Assembly: GCA_947591155.1 (NCBI GenBank)
Contig: CANQDA010000034.1
Span: forward strand, 1 to 37,466
Length of the DNA: 37,466 nucleotides
Source: an uncultured Lachnospiraceae bacterium
Lineage (GTDB): Bacteria; Bacillota; Clostridia; Lachnospirales; Lachnospiraceae
Reading direction: 5' to 3'
Shown here in pieces: positions 1-8,173 of the stretch (position 1 is the first letter of the stretch; each line of letters starts with the position of its first letter). The notes below the pieces were generated by a model. The model was not told where the DNA came from, searched no databases, and saw only the letters and a list, made by a program, of their open reading frames with translations. Made by a program: the position numbers and the translations under genes.

Positions 1-129
1 GGTACCACCCTTCCTGGAACCGGTGGTATCGGTACGACGATCTTCACGTTCGGCGGCCTTGCTCTGATCGTTCTGGCGGGCGTCCTGCTGGTGGTTTATA
101 CGCGCAAGCAGAAGAAAGCGAAAGCCTGA
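1..129 (+). CDS. C-terminal end of an LPGTG-anchored surface/pilin protein (partial)
   Basis: Only the last 42 residues and the stop codon lie in the window. They form a complete cell-wall sorting signal: LPGTG at residues 4-8 of the fragment, a hydrophobic stretch of about 22 residues (IFTFGGLALIVLAGVLLVVY), and a basic tail (TRKQKKAKA). A sortase would cleave between T and G and join the protein either to the cell wall or to a pilin lysine. Two class C (pilin) sortases and another pilin follow on the same strand, so this is most likely the major or tip pilin of the same pilus locus. The body of the protein is outside the window, so its domain make-up cannot be judged. Confidence 0.85.
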   Translation, partial: GTTLPGTGGIGTTIFTFGGLALIVLAGVLLVVYTRKQKKAKA

Positions 130-159
130 ATTCGTCTGGTTCAAGCCAAAACATAAGTC

Positions 160-178
160 GGGTCGGCTGCTCCGGCCC
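160..178 (+). other. Small hairpin after the upstream pilin gene
   Basis: GGGTCGG and CCGGCCC can pair around a five-base loop, with one G-U pair. No T-run follows, so this is not a clear intrinsic terminator. It could reduce read-through or stabilise the 3' end of pilin mRNA relative to the sortase message. The rest of the 130-424 gap shows no gene that I can support. Confidence 0.3.
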
Positions 179-424
179 GGCGCTACAAAAAAACTGTATC
201 TATGGCTCATAATATGATGGTAAACTAAGAGCGGAAAATTGCGGCGGGACGGTTCCGTTTCGGCAAACCTGCGGGTAACTGCGGGAATGCCGGGCGGACT
301 GTTCTGCGGCGATTTCTGAGACAGCACAGGCGCATCCTTTGTGCCGGTTCTCTCCGATGCGGGAGTGCCAAAACAGGTCAGCGCGATCTGGCATGAGCGC
401 TTCCGGTGGGGTCGGGCAGAAAGG

Positions 425-1330
425 ATGATGGTGGATTTGAAAAAGCTGTATCCGATGGGTGTGATCGCCCTGATCTTCGTGATCGGCCTCGGGTTCATCC
501 TGTATCCTTCCATCGGCAACTATATCACGCTGAACACGGCCTCGGTCACGATCGCGGACTACGAGCAGGTGATCGAGAAGCTGGAGCCGGACGCAAGCGA
601 GCGTCTGGAGGCGGCGCGGCTCTTCAACGAGCACCTCTTCCACGGAACGGCGGCGGAGGATGAAGACAAGTGCCTGAACGTCAACGACAACGTCATCTGC
701 TACCTGGATATCCCGAAGATCGACGTCTATCTGCCGGTGTATTACGGCACGTCGGCCGAGGTGTTGGAGAAGGGCTGCGGATATATTGAGAATACTTCCC
801 TTCCGGTGGGCGGGATCAACACAAATTCCGCGATGTCCGGGCACACGGGACTGCCGGGTGCGGAGCTCCTCTCGTCGCTGGACGAGATGGAGGAGGAAGA
901 CCTGTTTTACATCCATGTGTTGGGGGATACGCTCGCCTACAAGGTGGATATGATCGAGGTGGTCGAGCCGGACCAGGCGGAGGATTTGGAGATCGTCCCG
1001 GGCAAGGATTACGTGACGCTGGTGACGTGTACGCCCTACGGGATCAACAGCCACCGGCTTCTGGTGCGCGGGGAGCGCACGGAGTACACGCCGGAGGAGG
1101 AAGAGCTGCACACGGGTTCCGCGGGGGTGACCTCGGGGCTCTCGGCTTCGATGGTGCGGCAGCTTCTGGTGATCGCCGGGATCGTGGGCTTCGGCGTGCT
1201 GACGCTGGGCGCTGCGCTTATCTACCGAAGGATTGCGCTGCGCGGGCACAGGAAAACGTCCGGAAAGCAGTCTGGTAAGGACGCCGGATCAAAGGGCGCG
1301 GACGGCGGGACGGAGAAAGAAAGTAACTAA
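425..1330 (+). CDS. Class C (pilin-polymerising) sortase, first copy
   Basis: This 301-aa membrane transpeptidase would join pilin subunits through their LPXTG-like signals on the outer face of the membrane. There is an N-terminal membrane helix (MGVIALIFVIGLGFILYPS) and a class C core with catalytic His in SGHTGLP (H140), Cys in TLVTCTPYG (C202) and Arg in NSHRLLVRGER. A second membrane helix (LLVIAGIVGFGVLTLGAALIY) and a basic tail close the protein. The start is taken at the ATGATG of 425/428; AGAAAGG at 418-424 also fits GTG 431, so a few residues are uncertain. An upstream in-frame ATG at 341 lacks a ribosome site. The DPF/DPW-type lid motif usual before the core of class C sortases is not visible. 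The gene precedes a paralogous sortase and a pilin. Confidence 0.92.
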   Translation: MMVDLKKLYPMGVIALIFVIGLGFILYPSIGNYITLNTASVTIADYEQVIEKLEPDASERLEAARLFNEHLFHGTAAEDEDKCLNVNDNVICYLDIPKIDVYLPVYYGTSAEVLEKGCGYIENTSLPVGGINTNSAMSGHTGLPGAELLSSLDEMEEEDLFYIHVLGDTLAYKVDMIEVVEPDQAEDLEIVPGKDYVTLVTCTPYGINSHRLLVRGERTEYTPEEEELHTGSAGVTSGLSASMVRQLLVIAGIVGFGVLTLGAALIYRRIALRGHRKTSGKQSGKDAGSKGADGGTEKESN

Positions 1331-1408
1331 ATCGGCGGACGTCCGTGCACGAAACGGCGCGGAGGGAAAGCTTTGATTCGGTAAGACGATAGATACGGGC
1401 GGTTTGGA

Positions 1409-2263
1409 ATGGGACAGAGGATCAAGAAGAGGATTCCGCTTTTGCTGATCTTTCTGGTGCTGGTGGCGGGCGTCGCGGTCATGGGGTATCCCGTGGTGAG
1501 CGACTGGCTCAGCGTGTACACGGCGTCGGTGAGCATTGCGGATTACAATACGGCGGTGGCGCAGCAGGATGATTCCGCGCTTCAGGAAATGCTGGAGGAG
1601 GCGCGCCGCTACAACGAGGCGCTAAGCGGCGGAGGCGAGGGTACGTCGGTCGCAAATTACGACGACATGCTCGCGATGACGGAGGCGATCGGGTATCTGG
1701 AGATCCCGATGCTAAACGTGTATATGCCGATCTACCACGGGGTCAGCGACGAGGTGCTGGAGAAAGGGATCGGGCATCTGCCGGACACATCCCTGCCAGT
1801 GGGCGGGGAATCGACGCACAGTGTGCTCTCGGGGCACACGGGGCTCCCTGCGGCGAAGATCCTGACCGGGCTTGACAAGATGGAGGAGGGCGACCTGTTC
1901 TTCATCCATGTGCTCGGCGAGACGCTTGCCTACGAGGTGGACCAGATCAAGGTGGTCCTGCCGGAGGAGACGGACGATATCCAGATCATTCCGGGTGAGG
2001 ATCATGTGACGCTGCTGACCTGCACGCCCTACGGGATCAACTCGCACCGGCTGCTGGTGCGAGGCGCGCGCACGGAGTATGTGCCGGAGGAGATGTCCGT
2101 GCGTGCCCCGGCAGTGCAGACCGAGGGCAACAAGATGCTTTCGGTGAAAACGATCGCGACGATCGGGGCGATCGCGGCGGGCGCGTTCCTGCTGATCTGT
2201 ATTTCGCTGATATTGTTCCTGCCCGGGCGGAAGCCGCGGGGGAGAAAGGATAAGACAGAATGA
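1409..2263 (+). CDS. Class C (pilin-polymerising) sortase, second copy
   Basis: This 284-aa protein is a close paralogue of the preceding sortase, with the same N-terminal anchor, His in SGHTGLPAAK (H143), Cys in TLLTCTPYG (C205), Arg in NSHRLLVRGAR, and a C-terminal helix (ATIGAIAAGAFLLICISLILFL) before a basic tail. The core is closer to the usual class C consensus than the first copy (IYHGVSDEVLEKGIGHL, VLGETLAYEVDQI). No DPF/DPW lid motif is visible here either. The stop codon overlaps the next ATG as ATGA, so the pilin downstream is probably translationally coupled. Two sortases in one pilus operon usually divide work between pilins or between polymerisation and anchoring; which does which cannot be read from sequence. 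Confidence 0.92.
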   Translation: MGQRIKKRIPLLLIFLVLVAGVAVMGYPVVSDWLSVYTASVSIADYNTAVAQQDDSALQEMLEEARRYNEALSGGGEGTSVANYDDMLAMTEAIGYLEIPMLNVYMPIYHGVSDEVLEKGIGHLPDTSLPVGGESTHSVLSGHTGLPAAKILTGLDKMEEGDLFFIHVLGETLAYEVDQIKVVLPEETDDIQIIPGEDHVTLLTCTPYGINSHRLLVRGARTEYVPEEMSVRAPAVQTEGNKMLSVKTIATIGAIAAGAFLLICISLILFLPGRKPRGRKDKTE

Positions 2264-4380
2264 GAATAGGAAAAGGCAGACATCTGAATATTGTCCTGGC
2301 GAGTCTGGCTCTGGCTCTCCTGTTCTCGCTTGGCGCGTTTGCCGGGGAGGAGCCGGACAGCGGCTCCATTGAACTGCAGCTGCCGGAGTACGGGGCGGGC
2401 GTAGAGCTGACCGCGTACCAGGTGGCGACGTATGACGGCGGGTATTTCACGTATCTCGACGACTTCGCGGGCGACGGTCTGGAGGATATGGATCTGAATG
2501 ATTCCGAGCAGGTGGAGCAGACGATCGGGACGCTGGAAACGCTCATGGTGAAGAGAAGGAGCTCCGATGGGATTTCGGGCACGGCGGACGGCACGGGGAA
2601 GCTGACGATCCCGGAGCTGCCGCTCGGCCTGTATCTGCTCAGCCAGACGGGCGGGGAGCAGGAGCTCGAGGTGCAGTCCGCGCTGGTGCCGATTCCCTAC
2701 GCGGCGTCGGACGGGAGCGGCTGGATCTACGATGTGAACCTCTCGCTGAAGTATTCGTTCCCGGGCGGGGCGGCGATCCTGAACAAGGTGGACGACGAGG
2801 GCAATGTCGTGGGCGGCGTGCAGTTCGTCCTGCAGGAGAAGGTGTATCCCGATACGCCTGTGGAGGGCGTGGAGACGGAGACCGACGCGCGCGGTACATA
2901 TTACTGGAGAGAGTTCAAGGCGAACCTCGTCTCGGACGAGAACGGACAGATCGTGATCACGGGTCTGCCGGTGGGCACTTACCGTTTCATCGAGACGGCC
3001 GCGCCGGACGGACTGCTCTTCACGGGAGAGCCTTATGAATTTTTGATCACACGGGCCGGGGAGACGGCGCGAATCGCCGGGCGGTATGCCAGAAGCTCCG
3101 GCGAGGTGGTCGAGCTGACGGTGGAGAACAGGCAGACGCGGGTCCAGGTCGAGAAGTTCGACGAGAACGGCAATCCGCTCGCGGGCGCGACGCTTGTGGT
3201 CAAGGACGCGCAGGGCAACGTGCTCAGCAACGAGGACGGCCTTCCGAAGTTCGGGATCATCACGGACGGCACGCCGCGCACCTTGAAACGGCTTGCGCCG
3301 GGCAATTATTTCCTGAGCGAGGTGTACGCTCCGGCCGGGTATCAGATCGCGGCGGACGTCCCGTTCACGGTCAAAGGCGAGGAGAATGAGGTCGTCCGGG
3401 TGACGATGACGGATCATAAAATACCGGAGGAGAACAAGAATTCCCTTACCGTGACGAAGCATCTGGTGCTGATGGGGTATGATGACGACCTGATCGCTCC
3501 GGATATCACGTTCTATGTGGCGCTGTTCTCCGATCCTGAGAGGACGCACCGCGTAAGCGACGTCAAGGCGGTCGAGCTTCACAATTCCGCGGTCAATTCC
3601 GTGACCTTCGACAATCTGGGCGCGGGTACCTACTATGTGGGCGAGACGGACACGGGCGGCTCGCTGCTCTCGTCCGGCAGGGTCGGGGACGTTGTGTTCC
3701 AGCCGGAATACAGCGGCAGCGCGCAGTTCACGTTCGAGGGCAGGGACGGAAAGGGCGAAGCGGAGATCAGGAATGTATTCCGCGATATTCCGGACAATTT
3801 CTATCTGTCCGGTGAGCTGACGATCATAAAACAGGTGCTGTCCGGAGGCGAGCCGACGGTGTCAGACGACACCTTCTACGCGAGAGTGTTCTATGACGCG
3901 GTGCTGACGAATCCGGTGGGCGACGTCGTGGCGCTCGCGATGAACGGGACCGGCCAGACGAGCGTGACAGTCACCAACCTGTCGATCGGCGAGACGCTTG
4001 ACAGCAGCGCGACCTACTATGTCGCTGAGACGGACGAGGTGGGCAATCCGCTCGACCCGAACAGCGTGACGGAGTTCGCGATCTCGATCGACCGGAGCGA
4101 GATCGTCATGGACAGCCGCAACGCCAACCAGCAGGTGGTCATCACGAACGACTTCGCTACGGAGGAGACTGAGGTAGAGGAAAGCGTCGAGGAAGGCGGT
4201 AAGAAGAGAAAGAAGAGCAGTGAGAACGAGCAGCCGGATACCGAGGTGGTCAGCGGGACGACGACGCCGAAGACCGGGGACGACACGGACTTCCTGCGCT
4301 ACCTGATCCTGATGGCGCTCTCGGCGGGCGTGTGCGCGGCGACACTGCTGTGCAGGCGCAGGAGAAGACGAAGAGAGTAA
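2260..4380 (+). CDS. Cna-B/SpaA-type pilin subunit with TPKTG sorting signal
   Basis: This 706-aa secreted, wall-linked protein is probably an ancillary or backbone pilin. The signal peptide spans residues 1-28, with likely cleavage after AFA. An N-terminal domain (about 33-165) is followed by two Cna-B/SpaA-like domains: about 166-290 (ILNKVDDEGN ... YRFIETAAPDG) and 291-388 (VEKFDENGNPLAGATL ... YFLSEVYAPAGY). These carry the Lys and Glu typical of self-made isopeptide bonds. Two further beta-rich repeats follow, starting LTVTKHLVL (about 395) and LTIIKQVLS (about 513), each with an F/YYVxETD motif. The C-terminus has a Glu/Lys-rich linker, TPKTG at 669-673, a hydrophobic helix and a RRRRRRR-type tail. 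TPKTG departs from LPXTG at position 1. The start overlaps the sortase stop as ATGA, and a terminator follows. Confidence 0.9.
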   Translation: MRIGKGRHLNIVLASLALALLFSLGAFAGEEPDSGSIELQLPEYGAGVELTAYQVATYDGGYFTYLDDFAGDGLEDMDLNDSEQVEQTIGTLETLMVKRRSSDGISGTADGTGKLTIPELPLGLYLLSQTGGEQELEVQSALVPIPYAASDGSGWIYDVNLSLKYSFPGGAAILNKVDDEGNVVGGVQFVLQEKVYPDTPVEGVETETDARGTYYWREFKANLVSDENGQIVITGLPVGTYRFIETAAPDGLLFTGEPYEFLITRAGETARIAGRYARSSGEVVELTVENRQTRVQVEKFDENGNPLAGATLVVKDAQGNVLSNEDGLPKFGIITDGTPRTLKRLAPGNYFLSEVYAPAGYQIAADVPFTVKGEENEVVRVTMTDHKIPEENKNSLTVTKHLVLMGYDDDLIAPDITFYVALFSDPERTHRVSDVKAVELHNSAVNSVTFDNLGAGTYYVGETDTGGSLLSSGRVGDVVFQPEYSGSAQFTFEGRDGKGEAEIRNVFRDIPDNFYLSGELTIIKQVLSGGEPTVSDDTFYARVFYDAVLTNPVGDVVALAMNGTGQTSVTVTNLSIGETLDSSATYYVAETDEVGNPLDPNSVTEFAISIDRSEIVMDSRNANQQVVITNDFATEETEVEESVEEGGKKRKKSSENEQPDTEVVSGTTTPKTGDDTDFLRYLILMALSAGVCAATLLCRRRRRRRE

Positions 4381-4404
4381 AGTCTGATTGAAAAGGAATA
4401 AGAA

Positions 4405-4460
4405 ATGCCGCGACGTTCGTTCGGTATCATAAAACCAAACGAACCGGTCGCGGCATTTTT
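4405..4460 (+). terminator. Rho-independent terminator of the pilus operon
   Basis: ATGCCGCGAC (4405-4414) pairs perfectly with GTCGCGGCAT (4447-4456). The helix continues inward as GTTCGT/ACGAAC past a two-base bulge, and TTTTT follows the stem. It sits 24 bases after the pilin stop. The opposite strand has only a weak T-rich tail, so the terminator mainly serves the plus strand. Confidence 0.85.
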
Positions 4461-4516
4461 GCCTGTCGGTACTGTATCGGTTGAGGTTCCGGAAGTCCGA
4501 TCCCTGCTTCGTCTAT

Positions 4517-4642
4517 GCTATGTGTCGGAAGCTTCCGCGGATCTCTGCCCCGGTTTATGCTATGTCTCGGAAGCTTCCGCGGATTCCGGTTTCAGTTTGT
4601 GCTATGTGTCGGAAGCCTCCGCGGATTCCGGCTCCGGCAGGA
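4517..4642 (-). repeat. Three 42-bp tandem repeats spanning the end of the CNNM gene
   Basis: Copies start at 4517, 4559 and 4601, exactly 42 bases apart. Each contains GCTATGT(G/C)TCGGAAGC(T/C)TCCGCGGAT on the plus strand. Read on the minus strand, the third copy encodes the last residues and the TAG stop of the CNNM protein (ESAEASDT-stop). The other two copies lie downstream in the same frame, and each again ends in an in-frame TAG. The gene's 3' end has therefore been duplicated as 14-codon, stop-terminated units. Confidence 0.85.
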
Positions 4643-5888
4643 ACAGCCGGACGGTCTCGATCCGGTGATTGTCCATCTGCTCCGTGACGATGCGGATGCC
4701 GTCTTCGGTGACGACGGATTCGCCCTCTGTGGGAAGGCGGTCGAGCATCTCGATCATGAGACCGCCGATGGAGTCGTACTCGTCGGAGTGCAGGGAGAGC
4801 TCGAGCGCGTCGTTGATGTCGTCCAGCTTGACGGAGCCCTCGATCAGGTACTCGCGCTCGCCAAGCTTCTGGATCAGGTCCTTTTCATCTTCATCGTACT
4901 CATCCCGGATCTCGCCCACGATCTCTTCGAGCAGGTCCTCCAGAGAGACCAGGCCGACCGCCGCGCCGTACTCGTCGAGGACGATCGACAGGGTGACGGA
5001 GTTTTTCTGCATCTCGATCAGAAGCTCGGAGGTCTTCTTGTACTCGTAAGTGAAATAGGGCTCGTACATCACGTCGGCCGCCCGGAAGCTTCCGGGATCG
5101 CAGAAGAGGAAGTCCTTGATGTTCAGGATCCCCGTGATGTTGTCCCTGTCCTCTTTGTAGACCGGGAGGCGCGAGTAGCGCTCCGCGTGGAAGAGCTCCT
5201 TGACCTCCTCGTAGGAGGCGGTCTCGCTGACGGAGGCCATGTCGGCGCGCGGCACCATGACGTCCTTCGCCTGCGAATCCCCGAAATCCACGACGTTGTA
5301 GATCATCTGGCGTTCTTCCTTCTCGATGACGCCTTCCTTGTGGCTGACGTCGACGATCGTGCGCAGCTCCTGCTCCGTGATCGTGTTGAGCGAGCTGTCG
5401 GTGTTCACATGCATGAGCCGCAGGAGAATGCGGCAGATGTGGTTGATGACGAAGATCACAGGCGTCAGCAGCTTCATCAGGAACAGGATGACCGAGGCGT
5501 AGGCAAGCGAGAGCTTTTCCGCGTTCACGGTCGCAAAGGTCTTGGGCGTGATCTCGCCGAAGATCAGGATCAGGATCGTGAGGATCCCGGTCACAGCGCC
5601 GACGGCTCCGCTGCCAAAGAGCTTGATCGCGAGCGCGGTGGCGAGCGCGGCCGAGAAGTTGTTCACCAGGTTGTTGCCGATCAGGATCGTGCTCAGCATC
5701 TTGGGCTTATTCTCGATCGTCCTCAGCACGACGTCCGCGCGCTTGTCGCCCCCGTCTGAGAGCGCCTGGAGGCGGATGCGGTTCACCGTCGTGAGCGCGG
5801 TCTCCGCGGAGGAGAAAAACGCGCTCAGCAAAACGAGCAGGATCAGTATCAGCAGTAATATGGCGTCGTCCGAAGCCAAAAAAACCAT
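4602..5888 (-). CDS. CNNM/CorC (HlyC-type) transmembrane protein with CBS domains
   Basis: This 428-aa inner-membrane protein belongs to the family linked to Mg2+/Co2+ export or homeostasis (older name: hemolysin-like). Residues 1-190 carry a DUF21/CNNM region with several membrane helices (LLLILILLVLLSAFFSSAETALT, ILTILILIFGEITPKTFA, VILFLMKLLTPVIFVINHI). A CBS pair follows (MVPRADM ... YSRLPVYKEDRDNITGILNIKDFL ... LSIVLDEYGAAVGLVSLEDLLEEIVGEI). The C-terminus is a CorC/HlyC domain. Length is normal for the family. The start is placed at the ATG directly after AAAGGAG; a TTG four codons in has better ribosome-site spacing and is an alternative. The stop lies inside a tandem repeat. Confidence 0.9.
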   Translation of the reverse strand: MVFLASDDAILLLILILLVLLSAFFSSAETALTTVNRIRLQALSDGGDKRADVVLRTIENKPKMLSTILIGNNLVNNFSAALATALAIKLFGSGAVGAVTGILTILILIFGEITPKTFATVNAEKLSLAYASVILFLMKLLTPVIFVINHICRILLRLMHVNTDSSLNTITEQELRTIVDVSHKEGVIEKEERQMIYNVVDFGDSQAKDVMVPRADMASVSETASYEEVKELFHAERYSRLPVYKEDRDNITGILNIKDFLFCDPGSFRAADVMYEPYFTYEYKKTSELLIEMQKNSVTLSIVLDEYGAAVGLVSLEDLLEEIVGEIRDEYDEDEKDLIQKLGEREYLIEGSVKLDDINDALELSLHSDEYDSIGGLMIEMLDRLPTEGESVVTEDGIRIVTEQMDNHRIETVRLFLPEPESAEASDT

Positions 5889-6213
5889 CTCCTTTGTCGC
5901 AGTAAATAATTTGTGAAATCCCCATCCCGCAGAGATCGGAATAGCGGTGTGCCCTGTGGGTATGATTCCGGAACGCGTCGTGGAAAGACAGATACCCGTC
6001 CCGGATAAAGGCTTTGAAACAATTAATGAAAATATACAATAGATCCGCGGAAAATGCAATAAATATTCCTTCCCCTGTCCGCATATATATGAACAGGGAA
6101 AAGGCGGGACGACCATGCGCCGAAACACTGCCGGGGAGAGTGTAGACAGTGCGCAGGGAGCGTATGCTTTCGGGCTGTCCGGCTTTGAACAAGACGATAG
6201 GAGGATGGGAACG
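5889..6213. other. Divergent intergenic region with a long leader for the CNNM gene
   Basis: This gap separates the minus-strand CNNM gene from the plus-strand membrane protein at 6214. A minus-strand promoter at 6031-6059 gives a leader of about 135 nucleotides. Inside it GGGTAT (5958-5963) and ATACCC (5992-5997) form a perfect inverted repeat 28 bases apart, with smaller complementary pieces between. I do not recognise a known Mg2+ (M-box) or other metal riboswitch there. No gene is supported in the gap. Confidence 0.4.
6031..6059 (-). promoter_or_regulatory. Promoter for the CNNM gene
   Basis: On the minus strand TTGCAT (6059-6054) is followed by a 17-base spacer and TATATT (6036-6031), close to the sigma-A consensus. 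It points toward the CNNM start at 5888. Confidence 0.6.
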
Positions 6214-6591
6214 ATGGAGCAATTGCGTAGGAGGGGTAAAGCGGCGACGGGAATGCTCGTCGGTCTGGTGCTCGCGTGTCTCGCGACGACGGTGATCCTG
6301 CTGATCCTGGCGTTCGTGATGCTGAAGCTTCAGCCTGAGACCGGGATCATCGAGACTTCGATTCTCGTGACGTACGCGCTGTCGTGTCTGCTGGGCGGCT
6401 GGTACTGCGGCAGGAAGATGGAGCGCAGAAAATTTCTCTGGGGCCTGCTGTTGGGCGCGCTGTATTTTCTTCTGCTGTTTCTGGTGTCGGGGATGGGCGA
6501 CCGCGCGGTGCAGTCGAGCCTGCTGCAGAGCCTGACGGCGCTGCTGATCTGCGCGGGCGGCGGGATGCTTGGCGGCATGCTGGCAAGATGA
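6214..6591 (+). CDS. TIGR04086-type four-helix membrane protein
   Basis: This small (125-aa) integral membrane protein resembles the Firmicutes TIGR04086/YrzE family, whose function is not established. Four hydrophobic segments are visible: GMLVGLVLACLATTVILLILAFVML, ILVTYALSCLLGGWYCG, FLWGLLLGALYFLLLFLVSG and LTALLICAGGGMLGGMLA. A basic RKMERRK loop lies between helices 2 and 3. The start at 6214 is chosen because AGGAGG at 6199-6204 is spaced nine bases away; ATG 6205 touches the ribosome site. Its final codons run into a tandem repeat that continues after the stop. It is divergent from CNNM, with no clear operon partner. Confidence 0.8.
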   Translation: MEQLRRRGKAATGMLVGLVLACLATTVILLILAFVMLKLQPETGIIETSILVTYALSCLLGGWYCGRKMERRKFLWGLLLGALYFLLLFLVSGMGDRAVQSSLLQSLTALLICAGGGMLGGMLAR

Positions 6592-6725
6592 GGGCGGCAT
6601 GCCGGCGGGTGAGCAGGCGATAGGTTGGCGCGATGAGCAGACGGCATGCCGGTGAGTGGGCAGGTGGTAGGTTGGCGCGATGAGCAGACGGCATGCCGGT
6701 GAGTGAGCGGGCGGCGTGCCGGCAA
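6574..6725 (+). repeat. About three tandem 47-bp repeats after the membrane-protein gene
   Basis: The phrase TAGGTTGGCGCGATGAGCAG occurs at 6621 and again at 6668, 47 bases apart. Each unit carries the palindromic core GGCATGCC. Diverged partial copies flank them, the first overlapping the last codons of the preceding gene (GGCGGCATGCTGGCAAG). The period is not a multiple of three, so this is not a coding repeat. Confidence 0.75.
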
Positions 6726-6733
6726 GCTGAGTA

Positions 6734-6762
6734 GTGACAGGAAGCGATAAAAATGGTATACT
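6734..6762 (+). promoter_or_regulatory. Promoter for the 367-aa gene
   Basis: GTGACA (6734-6739), a 17-base spacer and TATACT (6757-6762) match sigma-A boxes with one mismatch each. Transcription would start about 110 bases before the gene at 6882. Confidence 0.6.
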
Positions 6763-6881
6763 GACAGAAACGTGTGCATAAGCGTTGGGGACGACGGCGG
6801 GAGACAGACCAAAAGGAATCCGCGGGCGCGCCGGATGCATGGACGGAGAAAGAGTAGAGAAATACGCAGAGGAGAAGAGAG

Positions 6882-7985
6882 ATGGACGGGGAATTCCGGA
6901 AACAGTTCACAGAGATTTCCGCGAGACAGTGGGATTATCTCGCGGAGGGGGATCTGACGCCGAAGCAGGCGGTGGCCTTTTTGAATTCCGGGATGCAGCT
7001 GCGCACATTCTCAGGAAATCTGCGCCGTCTTTATCCGGAGAAGGATCTGGAATCCAGGCTGATCGAAGGCCTGCTCCTCTTCGCGCGGGAGGACGGAAAA
7101 GACGCGAAGGCGGACAGCGTCCGCAGGAAGGTGCAGAACTGGATGATGGACAAAAACGTCCCGTCCGACCGTGAGGAGATCTTCCGCGTCGCTTTCGCGC
7201 TCGGACTTGACGAGAAGCAGACGGACACGCTGCTTTTGCAGACCGTGGAACAGGGGATCCATTACCGAAACGAGCGGGAGATGATCTACGCGTTTTCGCT
7301 GCGCAATCGCCAGAGCTACCGTACCGCCCGCGAGAACGCCCGGATCTTCGCGGAGCAGAAAAGGGAGAGTCAGCCCGGGCGGGACGTGCGCACGCAGGTG
7401 ATGAGGCTTCGCTTCGAGAACCTGCCGCCGGGGGAGGACGTCATCGGATTTCTGCTGCGGCAGAGCGCGAACCTCGGGACATACCACAACACGGCTTACC
7501 AGTATTTCCGGAAAATGCTGGATCTTCTCGTGGGCGGGGACGAGCAGGAGGAGGCGTATTCTCTGGAGTACGTCGCGGAGCATTACCTGCGCATGAAGAT
7601 GCCGCAGAGCAGGAAGATGGCCTCCTACAGCGACTTGCAGAAGGTGATCAAGAAATACTGGCCCGGAAGCAGGAACATCAAGGCGATGCAGAACCGCAGC
7701 GAGGACGTGTCCCGGAAAGCGCTGCTTTTGCTCTACATCATCACGGGAGGCGTCTGGGACCTCGAGTACGACGAGTTGGACGAGGAGTATATTACGCCGA
7801 AGGAGGCTTTAGAGGAGCACTGCCGCAGGCTGAACGAGATGATGGACGAGTGCGGGATGAGCCGTATGGATCCGCGCAATCCGTTCGACTATCTGGTGCT
7901 GTACTGCCTGAAGCCGCGGGGCGACGACGATATGAGCCGGAGGATGGAGCGTGTCGTCGAGGAACTGTTCGGGGCGGACGCGTAA
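6882..7985 (+). CDS. Uncharacterised 367-aa protein with a helix-turn-helix-like N-terminal part
   Basis: I do not recognise a named family. The protein is soluble, highly charged and helix-rich, with no signal peptide or membrane segment. Residues about 85-115 (KVQNWMMDKNVPSDREEIFRVAFALGLDEKQTDTLL) resemble the end of XRE-type helix-turn-helix domains, where a segment like PSRDKLLxLAxALGLsxxET is common; that resemblance is inference. The C-terminal half (YRTARENARIF to the end) looks like a helical repeat. AGGAG at 6870-6874 sits seven bases before the ATG, and a good promoter lies at 6734. It stands just upstream of the FHA/kinase island but is separated from it by 667 bases of remnant DNA, so membership in that system is unproven. 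Confidence 0.75.
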   Translation: MDGEFRKQFTEISARQWDYLAEGDLTPKQAVAFLNSGMQLRTFSGNLRRLYPEKDLESRLIEGLLLFAREDGKDAKADSVRRKVQNWMMDKNVPSDREEIFRVAFALGLDEKQTDTLLLQTVEQGIHYRNEREMIYAFSLRNRQSYRTARENARIFAEQKRESQPGRDVRTQVMRLRFENLPPGEDVIGFLLRQSANLGTYHNTAYQYFRKMLDLLVGGDEQEEAYSLEYVAEHYLRMKMPQSRKMASYSDLQKVIKKYWPGSRNIKAMQNRSEDVSRKALLLLYIITGGVWDLEYDELDEEYITPKEALEEHCRRLNEMMDECGMSRMDPRNPFDYLVLYCLKPRGDDDMSRRMERVVEELFGADA

Positions 7986-8110
7986 TTCTTGTAGGCTGCC
8001 GCATGAAAGCGGCGTCTGCCTCTGGCAAGGGATTATAGCCGTAAATCCTGCAATCTCTGTGTGGGTTCGCAGATTCCTGAAAATTTCCATTGAAAAATTA
8101 AAATTGGGGA

Positions 8111-8139
8111 TTGACAGTACGGGAAAAAATGTTTATTAT
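8111..8139 (+). promoter_or_regulatory. Orphan consensus sigma-A promoter
   Basis: TTGACA (8111-8116), a 17-base spacer and TATTAT (8134-8139). No credible gene starts within 500 bases downstream on this strand. A transcript would run antisense through the pseudogene and could reach the FHA operon at 8653. A weak CCGTA/TACGG hairpin followed at some distance by a T-rich run (about 8191-8200) could end a short RNA. Confidence 0.6.
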
Positions 8140-8173
8140 TGCAATAAGAAATGGGTTTTCACCGTACATCTTG

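Noticed and set aside
2029..3582. Long minus-strand open frame opposite the sortase and pilin genes
   Set aside because: It is a shadow caused by high GC and strongly biased codons; Arg/His-rich with no domains, and the plus strand carries clear homologues.
4405..4668. Plus-strand open frame with a repeated LCYVSEASAD peptide
   Set aside because: It is antisense to the CNNM gene's 3' end and to the terminator hairpin; the peptide repeat is simply the 42-bp DNA repeat read on the other strand, and there is no ribosome site.
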